DNA from: Chitinophagaceae bacterium
GTDB lineage: Bacteria; Bacteroidota; Bacteroidia; Chitinophagales; Chitinophagaceae
Length of the DNA stretch: 64,000 nt
NCBI GenBank assembly: GCA_020403455.1
Contig: JADBXP010000016.1
Location: 1-64,000 of the forward strand
Direction: 5' to 3'
Shown: one piece after another, positions 26,525 through 36,093 of the stretch
Layout of the letters: each line of letters begins with the position of its first letter
How positions within the stretch are numbered: the stretch's first letter is position 1
Notes under the pieces: model-generated
Told to the model about the DNA's origin: nothing
What the model saw: the letters and a program-made list of their open reading frames with translations, nothing else
The model's database searches: none
Made by a program: the position numbers and the translations under genes

Positions 26525-26532
26525 TACTTTTG
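26525..26532 (+). promoter_or_regulatory. -7 promoter box TACTTTTG before rpmI
   Basis: Exact TAnnTTTG within the infC-rpmI gap, implying an internal promoter and a transcript leader of about 75 nt for rpmI-rplT. Confidence 0.6.
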
Positions 26533-26612
26533 CAGCCCATTTCCCGTAGGGCTCAACAAGTGTATTGCCTGTGCAATACCGCCAGCAGGGTGTAATCGTA
26601 ACAGATTATTAT
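26533..26612 (+). promoter_or_regulatory. Structured 5' leader of rpmI-rplT, possible ribosomal-protein autoregulation site
   Basis: Two hairpins can form: AGCCC (26533-26537) with GGGCT (26549-26553), and GTATTGC (26562-26568) with GCAATAC (26573-26579), loop CTGT. In E. coli and Bacillus, L20 represses its own operon by binding such a leader. Whether this fold is an L20 site is inference. Confidence 0.4.
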
Positions 26613-26813
26613 ATGCCAAAGGTTAAAACCAACTCGAGCGCGAAAAAGCGCTTCAAAGTAACCGGTACCGGTGAAATCACATTTCAAAAGGCTTTTAAAC
26701 GCCACATCCTTACAAAAAAATCTAAAAAGCGCAAGCGCTCTCTTCGCAAAAAAGGATTGGTAGGTGATACCAATAAAGATTTTGTTTTGAGACTTCTCAG
26801 ATTAAAAGGATGA
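26613..26813 (+). CDS. rpmI: 50S ribosomal protein L35
   Basis: 66 residues from the ATG at 26613, where the conserved [20 protein letters not shown] begins; the in-frame GTG 48 bp upstream falls inside the structured leader and is not used. Very basic, ends RLLRLKG as in Bacteroidota. Lies 53 bp before rplT. Confidence 0.96.
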   Translation: MPKVKTNSSAKKRFKVTGTGEITFQKAFKRHILTKKSKKRKRSLRKKGLVGDTNKDFVLRLLRLKG

Positions 26814-26866
26814 TTTAAACCCATTACTCCATCTCCGGTGCCCCGGCTCCGGTCAAATGAAAAAAT

Positions 26867-27211
26867 ATGCCACGTTCAAAAAATGCAGTCGCTTCACGCG
26901 CCAGAAGAAAAAAAGTTCTCGATCAGGCCAAAGGATATTACGGTAAACGTAAAAATGTATATACCGTTGCCAAAAATATAGTTGAGAAAGGTTTAACCTA
27001 CAGCTATGTAGGCCGCAAGCTGAAAAAGCGCGAATACCGCCAGCTTTGGATCGCCCGTATCAATGCAGCAGTTCGTGCTGAGGGACTAACCTACAGCCAA
27101 TTCATCCACTTGCTGAACACCAAAGGAATTGAGCTCAACCGCAAAGTAATGGCTGACCTTGCCATGAACGAGCCGGAGAGCTTCAAAGCCCTGATTGCTT
27201 CAGTAAAATAA
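26867..27211 (+). CDS. rplT: 50S ribosomal protein L20
   Basis: 114 residues. Opens [18 protein letters not shown] and holds [36 protein letters not shown] and the C-terminal globular part. Binds 23S rRNA early in 50S assembly and, in many bacteria, its own mRNA leader. Last gene of the cluster, followed by a strong terminator. Confidence 0.97.
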   Translation: MPRSKNAVASRARRKKVLDQAKGYYGKRKNVYTVAKNIVEKGLTYSYVGRKLKKREYRQLWIARINAAVRAEGLTYSQFIHLLNTKGIELNRKVMADLAMNEPESFKALIASVK

Positions 27212-27237
27212 TCAGTGTAATTATAAAAACATATACG

Positions 27238-27262
27238 AATCCGCCTTTGGCGGATTTTTTTT
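27238..27262 (+). terminator. Intrinsic terminator after rplT
   Basis: AATCCGCC, TTT, GGCGGATT, then six more T. Perfect 8-bp stem. Confidence 0.9.
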
Positions 27263-27327
27263 GCCCCAATAACCAATCAAAAATTTATTTTTGTCCCTAC
27301 AATTAACCAAGGTATAAATGTCAGCCA

Positions 27328-28755
27328 ATGAACAACACCTACACTTCCCTCGTCAAGCAAACATTTCATTTTCCCCAAGAGGGCTTTGACAGAGGTGATG
27401 ACGGGTATCTGGAGTACAATGGATTAGATCTAAAGGAACTGATCACTAAGTATGGTACTCCTTTAAAGCTGACCTATCTTCCCAAAATTGGGATGCAGAT
27501 CAACAAGGCGAAAAGATTGTTCAAAGAAGCCATGCACAAGCACAAGTACGAGGGCGAATATTTCTATTGCTATTGTACCAAGAGTTCCCACTTTTCTTTT
27601 ATTGTGGAGGAAGCCCTGAAGCACAACATCCACCTGGAAACATCCTATGCCTATGATATAGAGATCATCAACCGCTTGTACCAGCGCAGAAAGATCAACA
27701 AGGAAACATTTATTATTTGTAACGGATATAAGCAAAAGAATTATACTTCCCGCATAGCCAAGCTGATTAACTCGGGATTCAAAAATGTGATTCCCGTATT
27801 AGATAACAAAGAGGAACTGATTGCTTACAAGAAAGCAGTTCGTCAACCCTTCAGTCTGGGCATTCGGGTAGCAGCTGAGGAAGAACCCAATTTCCCTTTC
27901 TATACTTCCCGACTTGGAATCAGAGCCAAAGATATATTGGAGTTTTATGTAGATGAAATAGAGGGCTATGAAGAAAAATTCCAGTTGAAAATGCTGCACA
28001 TTTTCTTGAACAAGGGAATTAAGGATGATATTTATTACTGGTCGGAATTCAATAAAATCATCAACCTCTATTGCCAACTGAAGAAAATCTGTCCTGAATT
28101 GGATTCTATCAATATAGGCGGTGGCTTTCCCATTAAACACTCACTTGGGTTTGAATACGATTACCAGTTCATGATCAATGAGATCATTAGCAACATCAAG
28201 AAGGCATGTAAAAAAGCCAAGGTACCGATGCCCAATATTTTTACAGAATTCGGAAGTTTTACGGTAGGGGAGAGCATGGCACACATTTATAGTGTAGCCG
28301 GACAAAAAATTCAGAATGACAGGGAGTGCTGGTACATGATTGATTCATCCTTCATAACCACCTTACCAGATACCTGGGGAATTGGAGAAAAGTTTCTGAT
28401 GTTGCCCATCAATAAATGGGAAAACGAGTACCAACGTGTTGTACTGGGTGGTATGACCTGCGATAGCCATGACTATTACGACTCTGAAGAACACATCAAT
28501 GAAGTGTTTCTTCCCAAACTTAAGTCAGCTAATCCGGAAGATATAGAAAACAAAGACCCTTTGTACATTGGTTTCTTTCACACAGGTGCCTACCAGGATC
28601 AAATCAGCGGCTATGGCGGAATTAAACATTGTCTGATTCCATCCCCGAAACATGTTATCGTTGAATACGATAAAAATGGTAAGCTGATCGACTGGCTGTA
28701 TGCAAAGGAACAGAGTTCACAAAGTATGTTGAAAATACTTGGTTATCTCAGATAA
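27328..28755 (+). CDS. speA: Arginine decarboxylase (fold III PLP enzyme)
   Basis: 475 residues. PLP-binding Lys85 in YCTKSSHF; SINIGGGFP phosphate-binding Gly-rich loop; the Cys378-Asp379 pair in GMTCDSHDYY contributes the active site in the alanine-racemase-like decarboxylases. Length is shorter than E. coli SpeA (658) and matches the group annotated as arginine decarboxylase in Bacteroidota. Makes agmatine from arginine; AguA and AguB for the following two steps are encoded at 47740 and 40251. Substrate is inferred from family and from that company; ornithine or lysine cannot be fully excluded. Confidence 0.8.
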   Translation: MNNTYTSLVKQTFHFPQEGFDRGDDGYLEYNGLDLKELITKYGTPLKLTYLPKIGMQINKAKRLFKEAMHKHKYEGEYFYCYCTKSSHFSFIVEEALKHNIHLETSYAYDIEIINRLYQRRKINKETFIICNGYKQKNYTSRIAKLINSGFKNVIPVLDNKEELIAYKKAVRQPFSLGIRVAAEEEPNFPFYTSRLGIRAKDILEFYVDEIEGYEEKFQLKMLHIFLNKGIKDDIYYWSEFNKIINLYCQLKKICPELDSINIGGGFPIKHSLGFEYDYQFMINEIISNIKKACKKAKVPMPNIFTEFGSFTVGESMAHIYSVAGQKIQNDRECWYMIDSSFITTLPDTWGIGEKFLMLPINKWENEYQRVVLGGMTCDSHDYYDSEEHINEVFLPKLKSANPEDIENKDPLYIGFFHTGAYQDQISGYGGIKHCLIPSPKHVIVEYDKNGKLIDWLYAKEQSSQSMLKILGYLR

Positions 28756-28779
28756 TCATTGCTATAAAGCGCAAAAGGA

Positions 28780-29922
28780 TCATTCTTCCTGTTTGTTCTT
28801 CAACATCATCAGTAAGGTATAGCTACCCTTAACAACCACTTTGGTTTCCGGTGATATTGCTGCTCCGGTTACCACAGTATAGCCGTTTTCAGATATACCG
28901 GTCTGTACTTCCCGCATGCTGAACATCAAACTATCGGATGGCACAAAAAGGTAATTTTTATTGTTGTATTGAACAATGGCCTCATCGGGCACAACAGTAG
29001 CTGCCTGATTCCTGACCATGATCTCAGCATTCATATAAGTGCCGGGAAAAAGATGAGCAGATTCACGCTGAAAATGGCAATGAACTTCTACACTTCGGTT
29101 ATCAGCTATCTGTCTGCCGATTAATAAAATGTTGCAGCGATATTTTTGGTTGGGTTGTTCATTGGTATATGCATTTACTGGTTGTCCGATTCGCAGGAAG
29201 GGAATATCTTTTTCAAATACCGTTAATGCCAGGTGAATATCATCGGTACTAATGATTTCAAATAACACATCAGAAGGATTCAGGTATTTACCGATGTTAA
29301 CATGAACGGCGGTCACATAGCCTGTTATCGATGAACGGACAGAGATTCCTGAACTGATGTTGTCTTTGGTGATTGATTCCGGCGTAAATCCGGCCAATGT
29401 AAGTTTTTGGTAAAGAGATTGCACCAGAACTTGCTGGGCATTGAATTCAGCAGTTACCTGCTGAAGTGTTTTCTCACTGGTGGATTGAGATTGAGCCAAT
29501 TCCCGCTGACGCTTAAAGTCCTGCTCCAGCAGCTTAACTTTTTCCTTTGCCATGAGATAATCCTGCTGCAACTGGATGTACTGTTCTCCGGTCACTTTAG
29601 CGATTACCTCTCCCTTCTCGACCCGCATACCGGGTAGGAGCCGGGTCGATTGCAGATAGCCGCCCATTGGCACGCTCACACTCAACATTTTCTGGGGAGG
29701 AACATCCACTTTTCCTTTCACTCGAATCACTGCCGACATTTCTTTATTGGTAATTTTTCCGATAACCAGTTTGGCGGAAACATATTGTGCGGAAGTCATT
29801 CGAACTAAGTTTTCTTCGGCAGGAACTGACTCAGATTCATTTCCTGATTTTTTATCCTGACAAGCAAAAAGCACGGCAGTTAAGCAGAAAATTGCCAGGG
29901 TATGATATATATTCTTTTTCAT
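28780..29922 (-). CDS. RND efflux periplasmic adaptor (CusB/CzcB type), lipoprotein
   Basis: 380 residues from ATG 29922 (an upstream in-frame start would overlap the pump gene). Lipobox VLFAC with Cys21. Barrel-sandwich/lipoyl halves flank a long alpha-hairpin (about 105-165), with the SSITGYVTAVHVNIGKYLNPSD half near 205 and the beta-barrel and membrane-proximal domains after. It joins pump and outer-membrane channel in the periplasm. It is 17 bp downstream of the pump-channel fusion and last in the operon. No extra metal-binding N-terminal Met/His stretch is evident. Confidence 0.9.
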   Translation of the reverse strand: MKKNIYHTLAIFCLTAVLFACQDKKSGNESESVPAEENLVRMTSAQYVSAKLVIGKITNKEMSAVIRVKGKVDVPPQKMLSVSVPMGGYLQSTRLLPGMRVEKGEVIAKVTGEQYIQLQQDYLMAKEKVKLLEQDFKRQRELAQSQSTSEKTLQQVTAEFNAQQVLVQSLYQKLTLAGFTPESITKDNISSGISVRSSITGYVTAVHVNIGKYLNPSDVLFEIISTDDIHLALTVFEKDIPFLRIGQPVNAYTNEQPNQKYRCNILLIGRQIADNRSVEVHCHFQRESAHLFPGTYMNAEIMVRNQAATVVPDEAIVQYNNKNYLFVPSDSLMFSMREVQTGISENGYTVVTGAAISPETKVVVKGSYTLLMMLKNKQEE

Positions 29923-29939
29923 GGTGATCTTTTTCTGGT

Positions 29940-32900
29940 TTATTGTACAAGCAAATAATTCAATTGTATTGCTGATATATTGGCAGCATGCAGTGTTTCC
30001 AGGTATTGACTTCGGGTTGCAATACTCTGATGAATGAGTTGAACCCATTGGAGATAATTGATTTGTCCTGCTATCAATTGTTTTCCAGCAGTTGAAGTTA
30101 CCAGTTCAGCGGTCGGGAGACCTTCTTTTTCAAAATACTGCAGGGAACGTGTATGCTGCAGGTATTGCCTGTAGGCAGACTCGTACTGGTTTTTAAAAAG
30201 TTGCAATTCTGCCTGGTAATTTCCGGTTGCAATTTGCTTGGAAAAACGGGTAGCATCAATCAGGTTCTTTTGACCTTTGGCAAAAACGGGAATTCCTACA
30301 CCGAACTGAACGGCCCCGAACCGGGTAGAAGCATCGTATGGTTTTTCATCAGCTCCAATACCCCGAATGGTTGTATTGTTGTAATGCAGGGAAAGGTTGG
30401 GCAATAATTTACTTTTTTCCAAGGCATAGCTGGCATCTGCCATCTCTTGTTGCTGACGGAAAGACTGCAATAGTGGATGGCGGGAAAAAGTTGCCGTATC
30501 GGCGATAGATGGCAGAGAAGTCAAAGTTGCCCTGGACTGATCAAGAGGTCTGTAGGGAATTGAAGAATTCAATAATAATTGAAATTGAAGTGCTGTTATA
30601 TCTTGATCAGCAATTAGTTGAGCCAATTGAAGTTGTATCTGACCCAATTGATTTTGTGCACTTGCTTTTTCCAGGATATCTGATTCCCCCGTCCGAACCC
30701 TTTCGATTGACTTTCGAAGAAAAAAGCCATACAAACTATCAGCATATTGCAGCAGGTCCTTTTTCTGTCGCAAATAAATCAATTGGTAATAGGCAAACGC
30801 CACATCTCTTTTGAGCATACTTTCTCTGACTGCGACCTGGAGAATGCTTTGCTTCCATTCTTCTTTCAACAAATCTTTTTGCCTGGCATAAACAGTAGGA
30901 AACTGTATACTTTGCCCAATAGATAAACGATTGTCAATAAAAGCACTGTTGAATCTTCCGACTTCTGCAGATACTTGTAGAGGGGGAAGTTGAACAGCGG
31001 TTTCAATCAGTTTCTGTTGATAGATAGCCCTAAGTTGATCATTTTTAATCAGGGCGTTGTTCCTAAGGGCAGTGTCTGTTGCTGCCTGGAGACTGATGGT
31101 TTGTTGGGCCTGCAGGGAAGTTCCTGTCAACAGTGGCGCAACAAAGAGCAACAGGATAATAACGGCCGTGGATGCCACGGGAGTTTTGGGAAACCGCGAT
31201 TGATTGAATAGCATATACAGAATGGGTAAAACAAATAGGGTCAACAAGGTTGCCAGGAGAAGACCTCCTATCACCACGGTAGCGAGGGGCCTTTGTACTT
31301 CGGCACCGGCTCCCTCACTGATGGCCATCGGTAAGAAGCCAAGAGATGCTACCAGTGCGGTAATCAAAACCGGACGCAAACGAACACTTGTTCCGCGCAA
31401 AATCAGTTCTTTGATATTGCTGATGCCTTCTTTTTTGAGGTGGTTGAATTCTGCAATTAGAACAATTCCATTTAAAACAGCAACCCCAAATAGTGCAATG
31501 AAACCTACTCCGGCACTGATGCTGAAAGGCATTCCCCTCAAATAAAGAAAATAGATACCGCCGATGGCTGAGAGGGGTATGGCCGAATAAATCAATAAAG
31601 CTTGCTGCAAAGAACCGAATGTCAGGTATAGTAAAATAAAAATCAAGAGAAGTGCTATCGGTACAGCAATCAACAAACGGCTCTTGGCTGCTTGCAGGTT
31701 TTCAAAAGCCCCTCCATAGGTTATATAGTACCCCGGAGGCAGTTTTATTTTTTTCTCTACCAGCTGTTGCAGCTCACTTACGATGCTTTGAACATCCCGG
31801 TTACGCACATTGAAACCCACTACAATTCTTCGTTTGGCATCTTCTCGTTGAATTTGGTTGGGGCCATCTTTGAGTTCTATGTTCGCCAACAGATACAATG
31901 GTACTTGTGAACCGGAGGGAGTGGCGACCAGCAATTGACGTATGTCTTGGACAGTTTTTTTCTGTTCAGCACCCAATCGAACAACCACGTCGAATCTTTT
32001 TTCGCCCTCATACAACTGCCCGGATGATTGTCCGGCAAACGATGCATTGATCACATGGTTGACATCGGAAATGTTGAGTTGATATTGTGCTATGGCATCT
32101 CTGTTATATTGTATAATGACCTGGGGCATACCGGAAACCTGTTCAACATAAATATCTTCTGCTCCCTTTATCTTTTTGATCAGAGAGGACAGTTCAGCGG
32201 CATGTGAAGAGAGGGAGTCAAGATCTTCACCAAAAATCTTACATACCACATCCTGCCGTGCTCCTGTCATCAACTCGTTGAATCGCATTTGCACAGGGTA
32301 CTGAAATCCGGTGGTGATACCAGGTACTTCCTGCAAAGCAGCACTCATTTTCTCACTGAGTTCATTGAAAGTTTTGGCGGAGGTCCATTCTTTTTTGGGC
32401 CTTAGTATTACCATTAAATCGCTGGCATCCATGGGCATTGGATCTGTTGGTACTTCTCCGCTACCTATTTTGGTAACTACTTTTTCAACTTCAGGAAATC
32501 TGCGCAGTAATAATCCGGCGGCTTGCTGTGTTGATTGAATGGATGTGGTTAAACTGCTTCCTGTTAAAACGCGGGTATCGACTGCAAAATCGCCTTCTTC
32601 CAATGCAGGAATGAATTCAGCACCCAGTCGGGAAAGCAGCATGAGAGAGGAAGCAAACAAAACAAGTGCAGCTGCAATGATTGTTTTCGGATACATCAAT
32701 AGCCGCTCCAGCACCTGTTGGTATTTTTTTTCCAGGAAGGACAATAGTTTTTCTGACCACCCGGTTTGCTGGTGTGTTCGGCGACTTAGAAAAAAAGCGC
32801 TCATCATGGGTACCCAGGTAAGAGAAAGCAGGAATGCGCCTAACAATGCAAAGGCAACTGTTTGTGCCATGGGTCGAAACATCTTGCCCTCAATACCCTG

Positions 32901-34298
32901 CAGGGTAAAAATCGGCAGATACACCACGAGAATGATGATCTGACCGAAAACGGCACTATTCATCATCTTTCCTGCTGAATGAATTACCTCTTGATTCATG
33001 TCTTCTCGCGACAAGCGCATGATATGTCCCTTGGCATGCAACCCTGCCATAACGGCTTCAACAATAATTACGGCACCATCAACTATAAGTCCGAAATCGA
33101 GTGCCCCCAGACTCATCAGGTTTCCACTCACACCCCACCAATTCATCATGATGATGGCGAAAAGGAGTGACAATGGAATGATAGAAGCCACGAGAATTCC
33201 CGCTCGAAGATTGCCCAAAAAAATTACCAATATAAAAAGTACAATCAATGCACCTTCCATCAAATTTGTCTTCACGGTATCTATAGCATTACCCACCATT
33301 TTGGATCGATCGAGGAAAGGTTCTATGATAACCCCTTCAGGCAAATTTTTTTGGATCTGCTGAACCCGGTCTTTTACTCTTCGAATTACTTCATTGCTAT
33401 TGGCACCTTTCAGCATCATCACAACTGCTCCCGCAACTTCCCCCTGGTCATTATAACACAAAGCACCATATCGTGTAGCAAATCCGGTTTCAACGGTTGC
33501 CACATCCCTTACGAGCAATGGAGTTCCTGAGGATGATTTTTTAACCATGATATTTCCAATCTCTTCGGGAGTTGTAAGAAGTCCTTCTGTTCGTATAAAA
33601 ACAACAGAAGGTCCTTTTTCAATGTAAGCTCCGCCAGTGTTCTGGTTGTTTTTTTCTAGTGCGGTTAGTACATCGGTAATGGTAATTCCAAAAGATTGCA
33701 ATCTGGCTGGATCTATCCTAACCGAATATTGTTTGACTTTTCCCCCGAAACTGCTTACCTCAGCTACACCGGCTACACCCAACAATTGACGGCGCACGAT
33801 CCAATCCTGCACTGTTCGCAGTTTGGTTTCATCCCAGGCATGTTCGTACCCTTTTTTAGGTCGCAATACATACTGGTAAATTTCGCCTAGTCCGGTGCTA
33901 ATTGGTCCTAGACGGGGAACACCCATTTGTTCGGGTATGATGCTTTTGACATCCAGTAATCTTTCTGCGACCTGTTGCCTGGCCCAGAATAGATCGGTGG
34001 CATCGTCGAATACGATGGTAACAAGTGAGAGTCCAAATCGGGAGAAGCTTCTGATCTCCTTGATACCGGCAATGTTGCTATTGGCCTGTTCAATGGGGAA
34101 GGTTATGAGGCGTTCGATATCTGTAGCGCCGAACGAGGGTGCAACCGTGATTACCTGTACCTGGTTATTGGTGATATCCGGTACGGCATCAATGGGTAAT
34201 CGGGATACTTCATAACTTCCATAACCGATCAATCCAAGGACGAAAAGTCCAATGATCAATGGGTTACGAACTGAAAATCGAATGATGGCATTCAACAT
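29940..34298 (-). CDS. CusA/CzcA-type RND metal pump fused to a TolC-like outer-membrane factor
   Basis: 1452 residues in one frame. About 1-1040 is a heavy-metal RND transporter: N-terminal RNPLIIGLFVLGLIGYG, PIDAVPDITNNQVQV, and the proton-relay helix DFGLIVDGAVIIVE with acidic residues near 400, 406 and 413 as in CzcA. Residues ~1041-1062 (VASTAVIILLLFVAPLLTG) form an extra hydrophobic segment ending SLQAQ, like a signal peptide, and 1063-1452 is an outer-membrane efflux protein (two OEP repeats). So pump and channel are one polypeptide, a form known in Bacteroidota. Exports divalent or monovalent metal cations; the ion is not readable. Confidence 0.9.
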   Translation of the reverse strand: MLNAIIRFSVRNPLIIGLFVLGLIGYGSYEVSRLPIDAVPDITNNQVQVITVAPSFGATDIERLITFPIEQANSNIAGIKEIRSFSRFGLSLVTIVFDDATDLFWARQQVAERLLDVKSIIPEQMGVPRLGPISTGLGEIYQYVLRPKKGYEHAWDETKLRTVQDWIVRRQLLGVAGVAEVSSFGGKVKQYSVRIDPARLQSFGITITDVLTALEKNNQNTGGAYIEKGPSVVFIRTEGLLTTPEEIGNIMVKKSSSGTPLLVRDVATVETGFATRYGALCYNDQGEVAGAVVMMLKGANSNEVIRRVKDRVQQIQKNLPEGVIIEPFLDRSKMVGNAIDTVKTNLMEGALIVLFILVIFLGNLRAGILVASIIPLSLLFAIIMMNWWGVSGNLMSLGALDFGLIVDGAVIIVEAVMAGLHAKGHIMRLSREDMNQEVIHSAGKMMNSAVFGQIIILVVYLPIFTLQGIEGKMFRPMAQTVAFALLGAFLLSLTWVPMMSAFFLSRRTHQQTGWSEKLLSFLEKKYQQVLERLLMYPKTIIAAALVLFASSLMLLSRLGAEFIPALEEGDFAVDTRVLTGSSLTTSIQSTQQAAGLLLRRFPEVEKVVTKIGSGEVPTDPMPMDASDLMVILRPKKEWTSAKTFNELSEKMSAALQEVPGITTGFQYPVQMRFNELMTGARQDVVCKIFGEDLDSLSSHAAELSSLIKKIKGAEDIYVEQVSGMPQVIIQYNRDAIAQYQLNISDVNHVINASFAGQSSGQLYEGEKRFDVVVRLGAEQKKTVQDIRQLLVATPSGSQVPLYLLANIELKDGPNQIQREDAKRRIVVGFNVRNRDVQSIVSELQQLVEKKIKLPPGYYITYGGAFENLQAAKSRLLIAVPIALLLIFILLYLTFGSLQQALLIYSAIPLSAIGGIYFLYLRGMPFSISAGVGFIALFGVAVLNGIVLIAEFNHLKKEGISNIKELILRGTSVRLRPVLITALVASLGFLPMAISEGAGAEVQRPLATVVIGGLLLATLLTLFVLPILYMLFNQSRFPKTPVASTAVIILLLFVAPLLTGTSLQAQQTISLQAATDTALRNNALIKNDQLRAIYQQKLIETAVQLPPLQVSAEVGRFNSAFIDNRLSIGQSIQFPTVYARQKDLLKEEWKQSILQVAVRESMLKRDVAFAYYQLIYLRQKKDLLQYADSLYGFFLRKSIERVRTGESDILEKASAQNQLGQIQLQLAQLIADQDITALQFQLLLNSSIPYRPLDQSRATLTSLPSIADTATFSRHPLLQSFRQQQEMADASYALEKSKLLPNLSLHYNNTTIRGIGADEKPYDASTRFGAVQFGVGIPVFAKGQKNLIDATRFSKQIATGNYQAELQLFKNQYESAYRQYLQHTRSLQYFEKEGLPTAELVTSTAGKQLIAGQINYLQWVQLIHQSIATRSQYLETLHAANISAIQLNYLLVQ

Positions 34299-34377
34299 AC
34301 ATATGATGATTAAACAGCTGAATCCAAGTAAAGGAAACAGTGTATACGATTATGAATAATTGTAAGAAAAGGAATTA

Positions 34378-34770
34378 TCAGACTTCAGTCCGGGGAGGCT
34401 GCCAGATCGAAGGTTCTGCCAATGTACAAGGCTTGTCAAAAGCAGAAGTGCGGAGCGCTAATTCAATATTTTTTTGGGGACAAACCACTGTGCAGGAGAT
34501 AGGCATTCGGTCGGCTGTCAGGGGGAAGAAAGAGAAAACATCACCTGTACTTTTAAAAGGCAGCTTCATGTCGCGGTCATAGTCCTGATCGAAAGGGCTC
34601 CCGTGCATGTAATGCATGTCCAGGAAATCAATCAGGGAGAGCCCCTGGTTTTCCAGTTGGTGTTCGGCATAATGCTGGAAAATAACCGGAATCTTAAATA
34701 ATTGCTTGGCTTCAGTGGTGGCAAAGAAGTAAACCAGCAAACACAGTATGGATATCAACTTTTTCAACAC
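34378..34770 (-). CDS. Small secreted protein of metal-efflux operons
   Basis: 130 residues. Signal peptide MLKKLISILCLLVYFFATTEA, then a His/Asp/Met-containing segment HYAEHQLENQGLSLIDFLDMHY at 33-54 followed by MHGSPFDQDYDRDMKLPF. This small H-Y-x-x-H protein recurs before CusA/CzcA genes in Bacteroidota; the residues suggest metal binding but no function is established. Lies 79 bp before the pump gene and 36 bp after the membrane protein gene, all same strand. Confidence 0.65.
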   Translation of the reverse strand: MLKKLISILCLLVYFFATTEAKQLFKIPVIFQHYAEHQLENQGLSLIDFLDMHYMHGSPFDQDYDRDMKLPFKSTGDVFSFFPLTADRMPISCTVVCPQKNIELALRTSAFDKPCTLAEPSIWQPPRTEV

Positions 34771-34806
34771 TTGAAGTTACGAATAATCTTTGAATCCTGC
34801 TGATAA

Positions 34807-35442
34807 CTATTCTCTTTCCAATTCACTGATCATTTCTTTTATCTTGATCAGGTATTTACTATAAAAATAGCGAAGATAACTGCGCATGAGAAAGAAAAAC
34901 AACAATTCAAAAAACAGAAAAACACCAAGTATAAATAAGTTTTGTTCAAATGATAGACCAACCATGAAGTCTACTATATGTCCAAGACCATCTTTGCCAT
35001 TGGAATCAACGGCAAGGTAGAGACCCAGGGTAAATCCAAGTGGAACTGCCAATAAGGTGAGGACAAGGTTTACCTGACAGTAACGGGTAATGAGTTGGTG
35101 TATGCGAGTGAGGTTTTCCCGAATGCTGGAAGTTTGTTTTTCAAACCAGTATGTTTGTGCAATTAAATAAATGAGCACAGGGACAGTAACAACGATGAGA
35201 AAAAAAACAATCCATACCAGATTTAGTTGGAGCAACTTTGGGTACCGATTGCCAAAATAAACCGCTATAGGTATATTCAGAAAAATACCCATGATAGTTT
35301 CCATCCAAAGACTTCTTCGGATTTTCTGTACGATGCTGGCTGATTTTTTTCCGATTATTTCCTTGAAATCTTCGGTTGGCTGCCAGGTGTTATCATCTTC
35401 CAACTGCCGGTTCATCTGCTGCTTCAGGTTGTCAAGTTCCAT
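34807..35442 (-). CDS. Four-helix membrane protein downstream of an ECF sigma factor, candidate anti-sigma factor
   Basis: 211 residues. Soluble N terminus (~1-45, includes WQPTEDFKEIIGKK) followed by four membrane helices (about 47-66, 72-94, 122-142, 163-190). The gene begins 7 bp after the sigma gene stop, the usual place for an anti-sigma factor; the N-terminal part could bind sigma. No zinc HxxxCxxC anti-sigma motif is visible. Role is inferred from position alone. Confidence 0.6.
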   Translation of the reverse strand: MELDNLKQQMNRQLEDDNTWQPTEDFKEIIGKKSASIVQKIRRSLWMETIMGIFLNIPIAVYFGNRYPKLLQLNLVWIVFFLIVVTVPVLIYLIAQTYWFEKQTSSIRENLTRIHQLITRYCQVNLVLTLLAVPLGFTLGLYLAVDSNGKDGLGHIVDFMVGLSFEQNLFILGVFLFFELLFFFLMRSYLRYFYSKYLIKIKEMISELERE

Positions 35443-35449
35443 AACGACT

Positions 35450-35944
35450 TTATTGATTAGGAGATGCTTGGGTCAATGATTGTAATTTGATTTTTATTCT
35501 ACTCATTTTAACGGCTACATGATTGGGGGTAATACCCATCATTTGACCGATGTCATCATAGGGATAGTCTTCCAGATACAGCAATACAATTGCTTTATCC
35601 AACTCGGAAAGAGTTGATATAGCACGATACATCGATTCCAACTGTTCTTCCCTTGGATCCAGCTCTGAAGCAGGGGCAACAACTTCCTCGCTCAATACCG
35701 GAACTGACGTTTTTTTCTGTTCTTTTCGATAAAAAGTGATTACTGTATTCAGAGACACCCGATAGAGCCAGGTTGAGAATTGTGCATCACCGCGAAAACG
35801 GGGAAAGGAGCGCCATGCCTGCAAAGCTATTTCCTGAAAAAGGTCATTGCGGTCTTCTGTAGTATGCGCATAAATGCGACATACTTTTTTGACGATGCGC
35901 TGGTGCGCTTCCAACAAAGCTATGAATTCACTTTCCCGGTTCAT
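35450..35944 (-). CDS. ECF-type RNA polymerase sigma factor
   Basis: 164 residues. Region 2: DLFQEIALQAWRSFPRFRGDAQFSTWLYRVSLNT at about 34-68, with the -10 recognition helix. Region 4: LSELDKAIVLLYLEDYPYDDIGQMMGITPNHVAVKMSRIK at about 112-151, helix-turn-helix. A Pro/Ser-rich linker separates them. ECF sigma factors redirect RNA polymerase to stress regulons. First of five closely spaced co-directional genes ending with the metal pump and adaptor, so it probably controls that efflux system. Confidence 0.9.
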   Translation of the reverse strand: MNRESEFIALLEAHQRIVKKVCRIYAHTTEDRNDLFQEIALQAWRSFPRFRGDAQFSTWLYRVSLNTVITFYRKEQKKTSVPVLSEEVVAPASELDPREEQLESMYRAISTLSELDKAIVLLYLEDYPYDDIGQMMGITPNHVAVKMSRIKIKLQSLTQASPNQ

Positions 35945-36014
35945 GAAGACCTTTGAGTTCGCAATTGGTTCGACTGATTAGTAATCAAAAGTAATGGAAT
36001 ATTACAGGTACATG

Positions 36015-36041
36015 AAAAAACCCCTTGTTGAAACAAGGGGT
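36015..36041 (-). terminator. Intrinsic terminator after hsp20
   Basis: Minus strand: ACCCCTTGTT, 2-nt loop, AACAAGGGGT, then a T-run. 53 bp beyond the hsp20 stop. Confidence 0.85.
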
Positions 36042-36093
36042 CATTAACCAAAAACCACGCTGCAAAAAAACTATGTTGCGTTGGCGTTACTTT

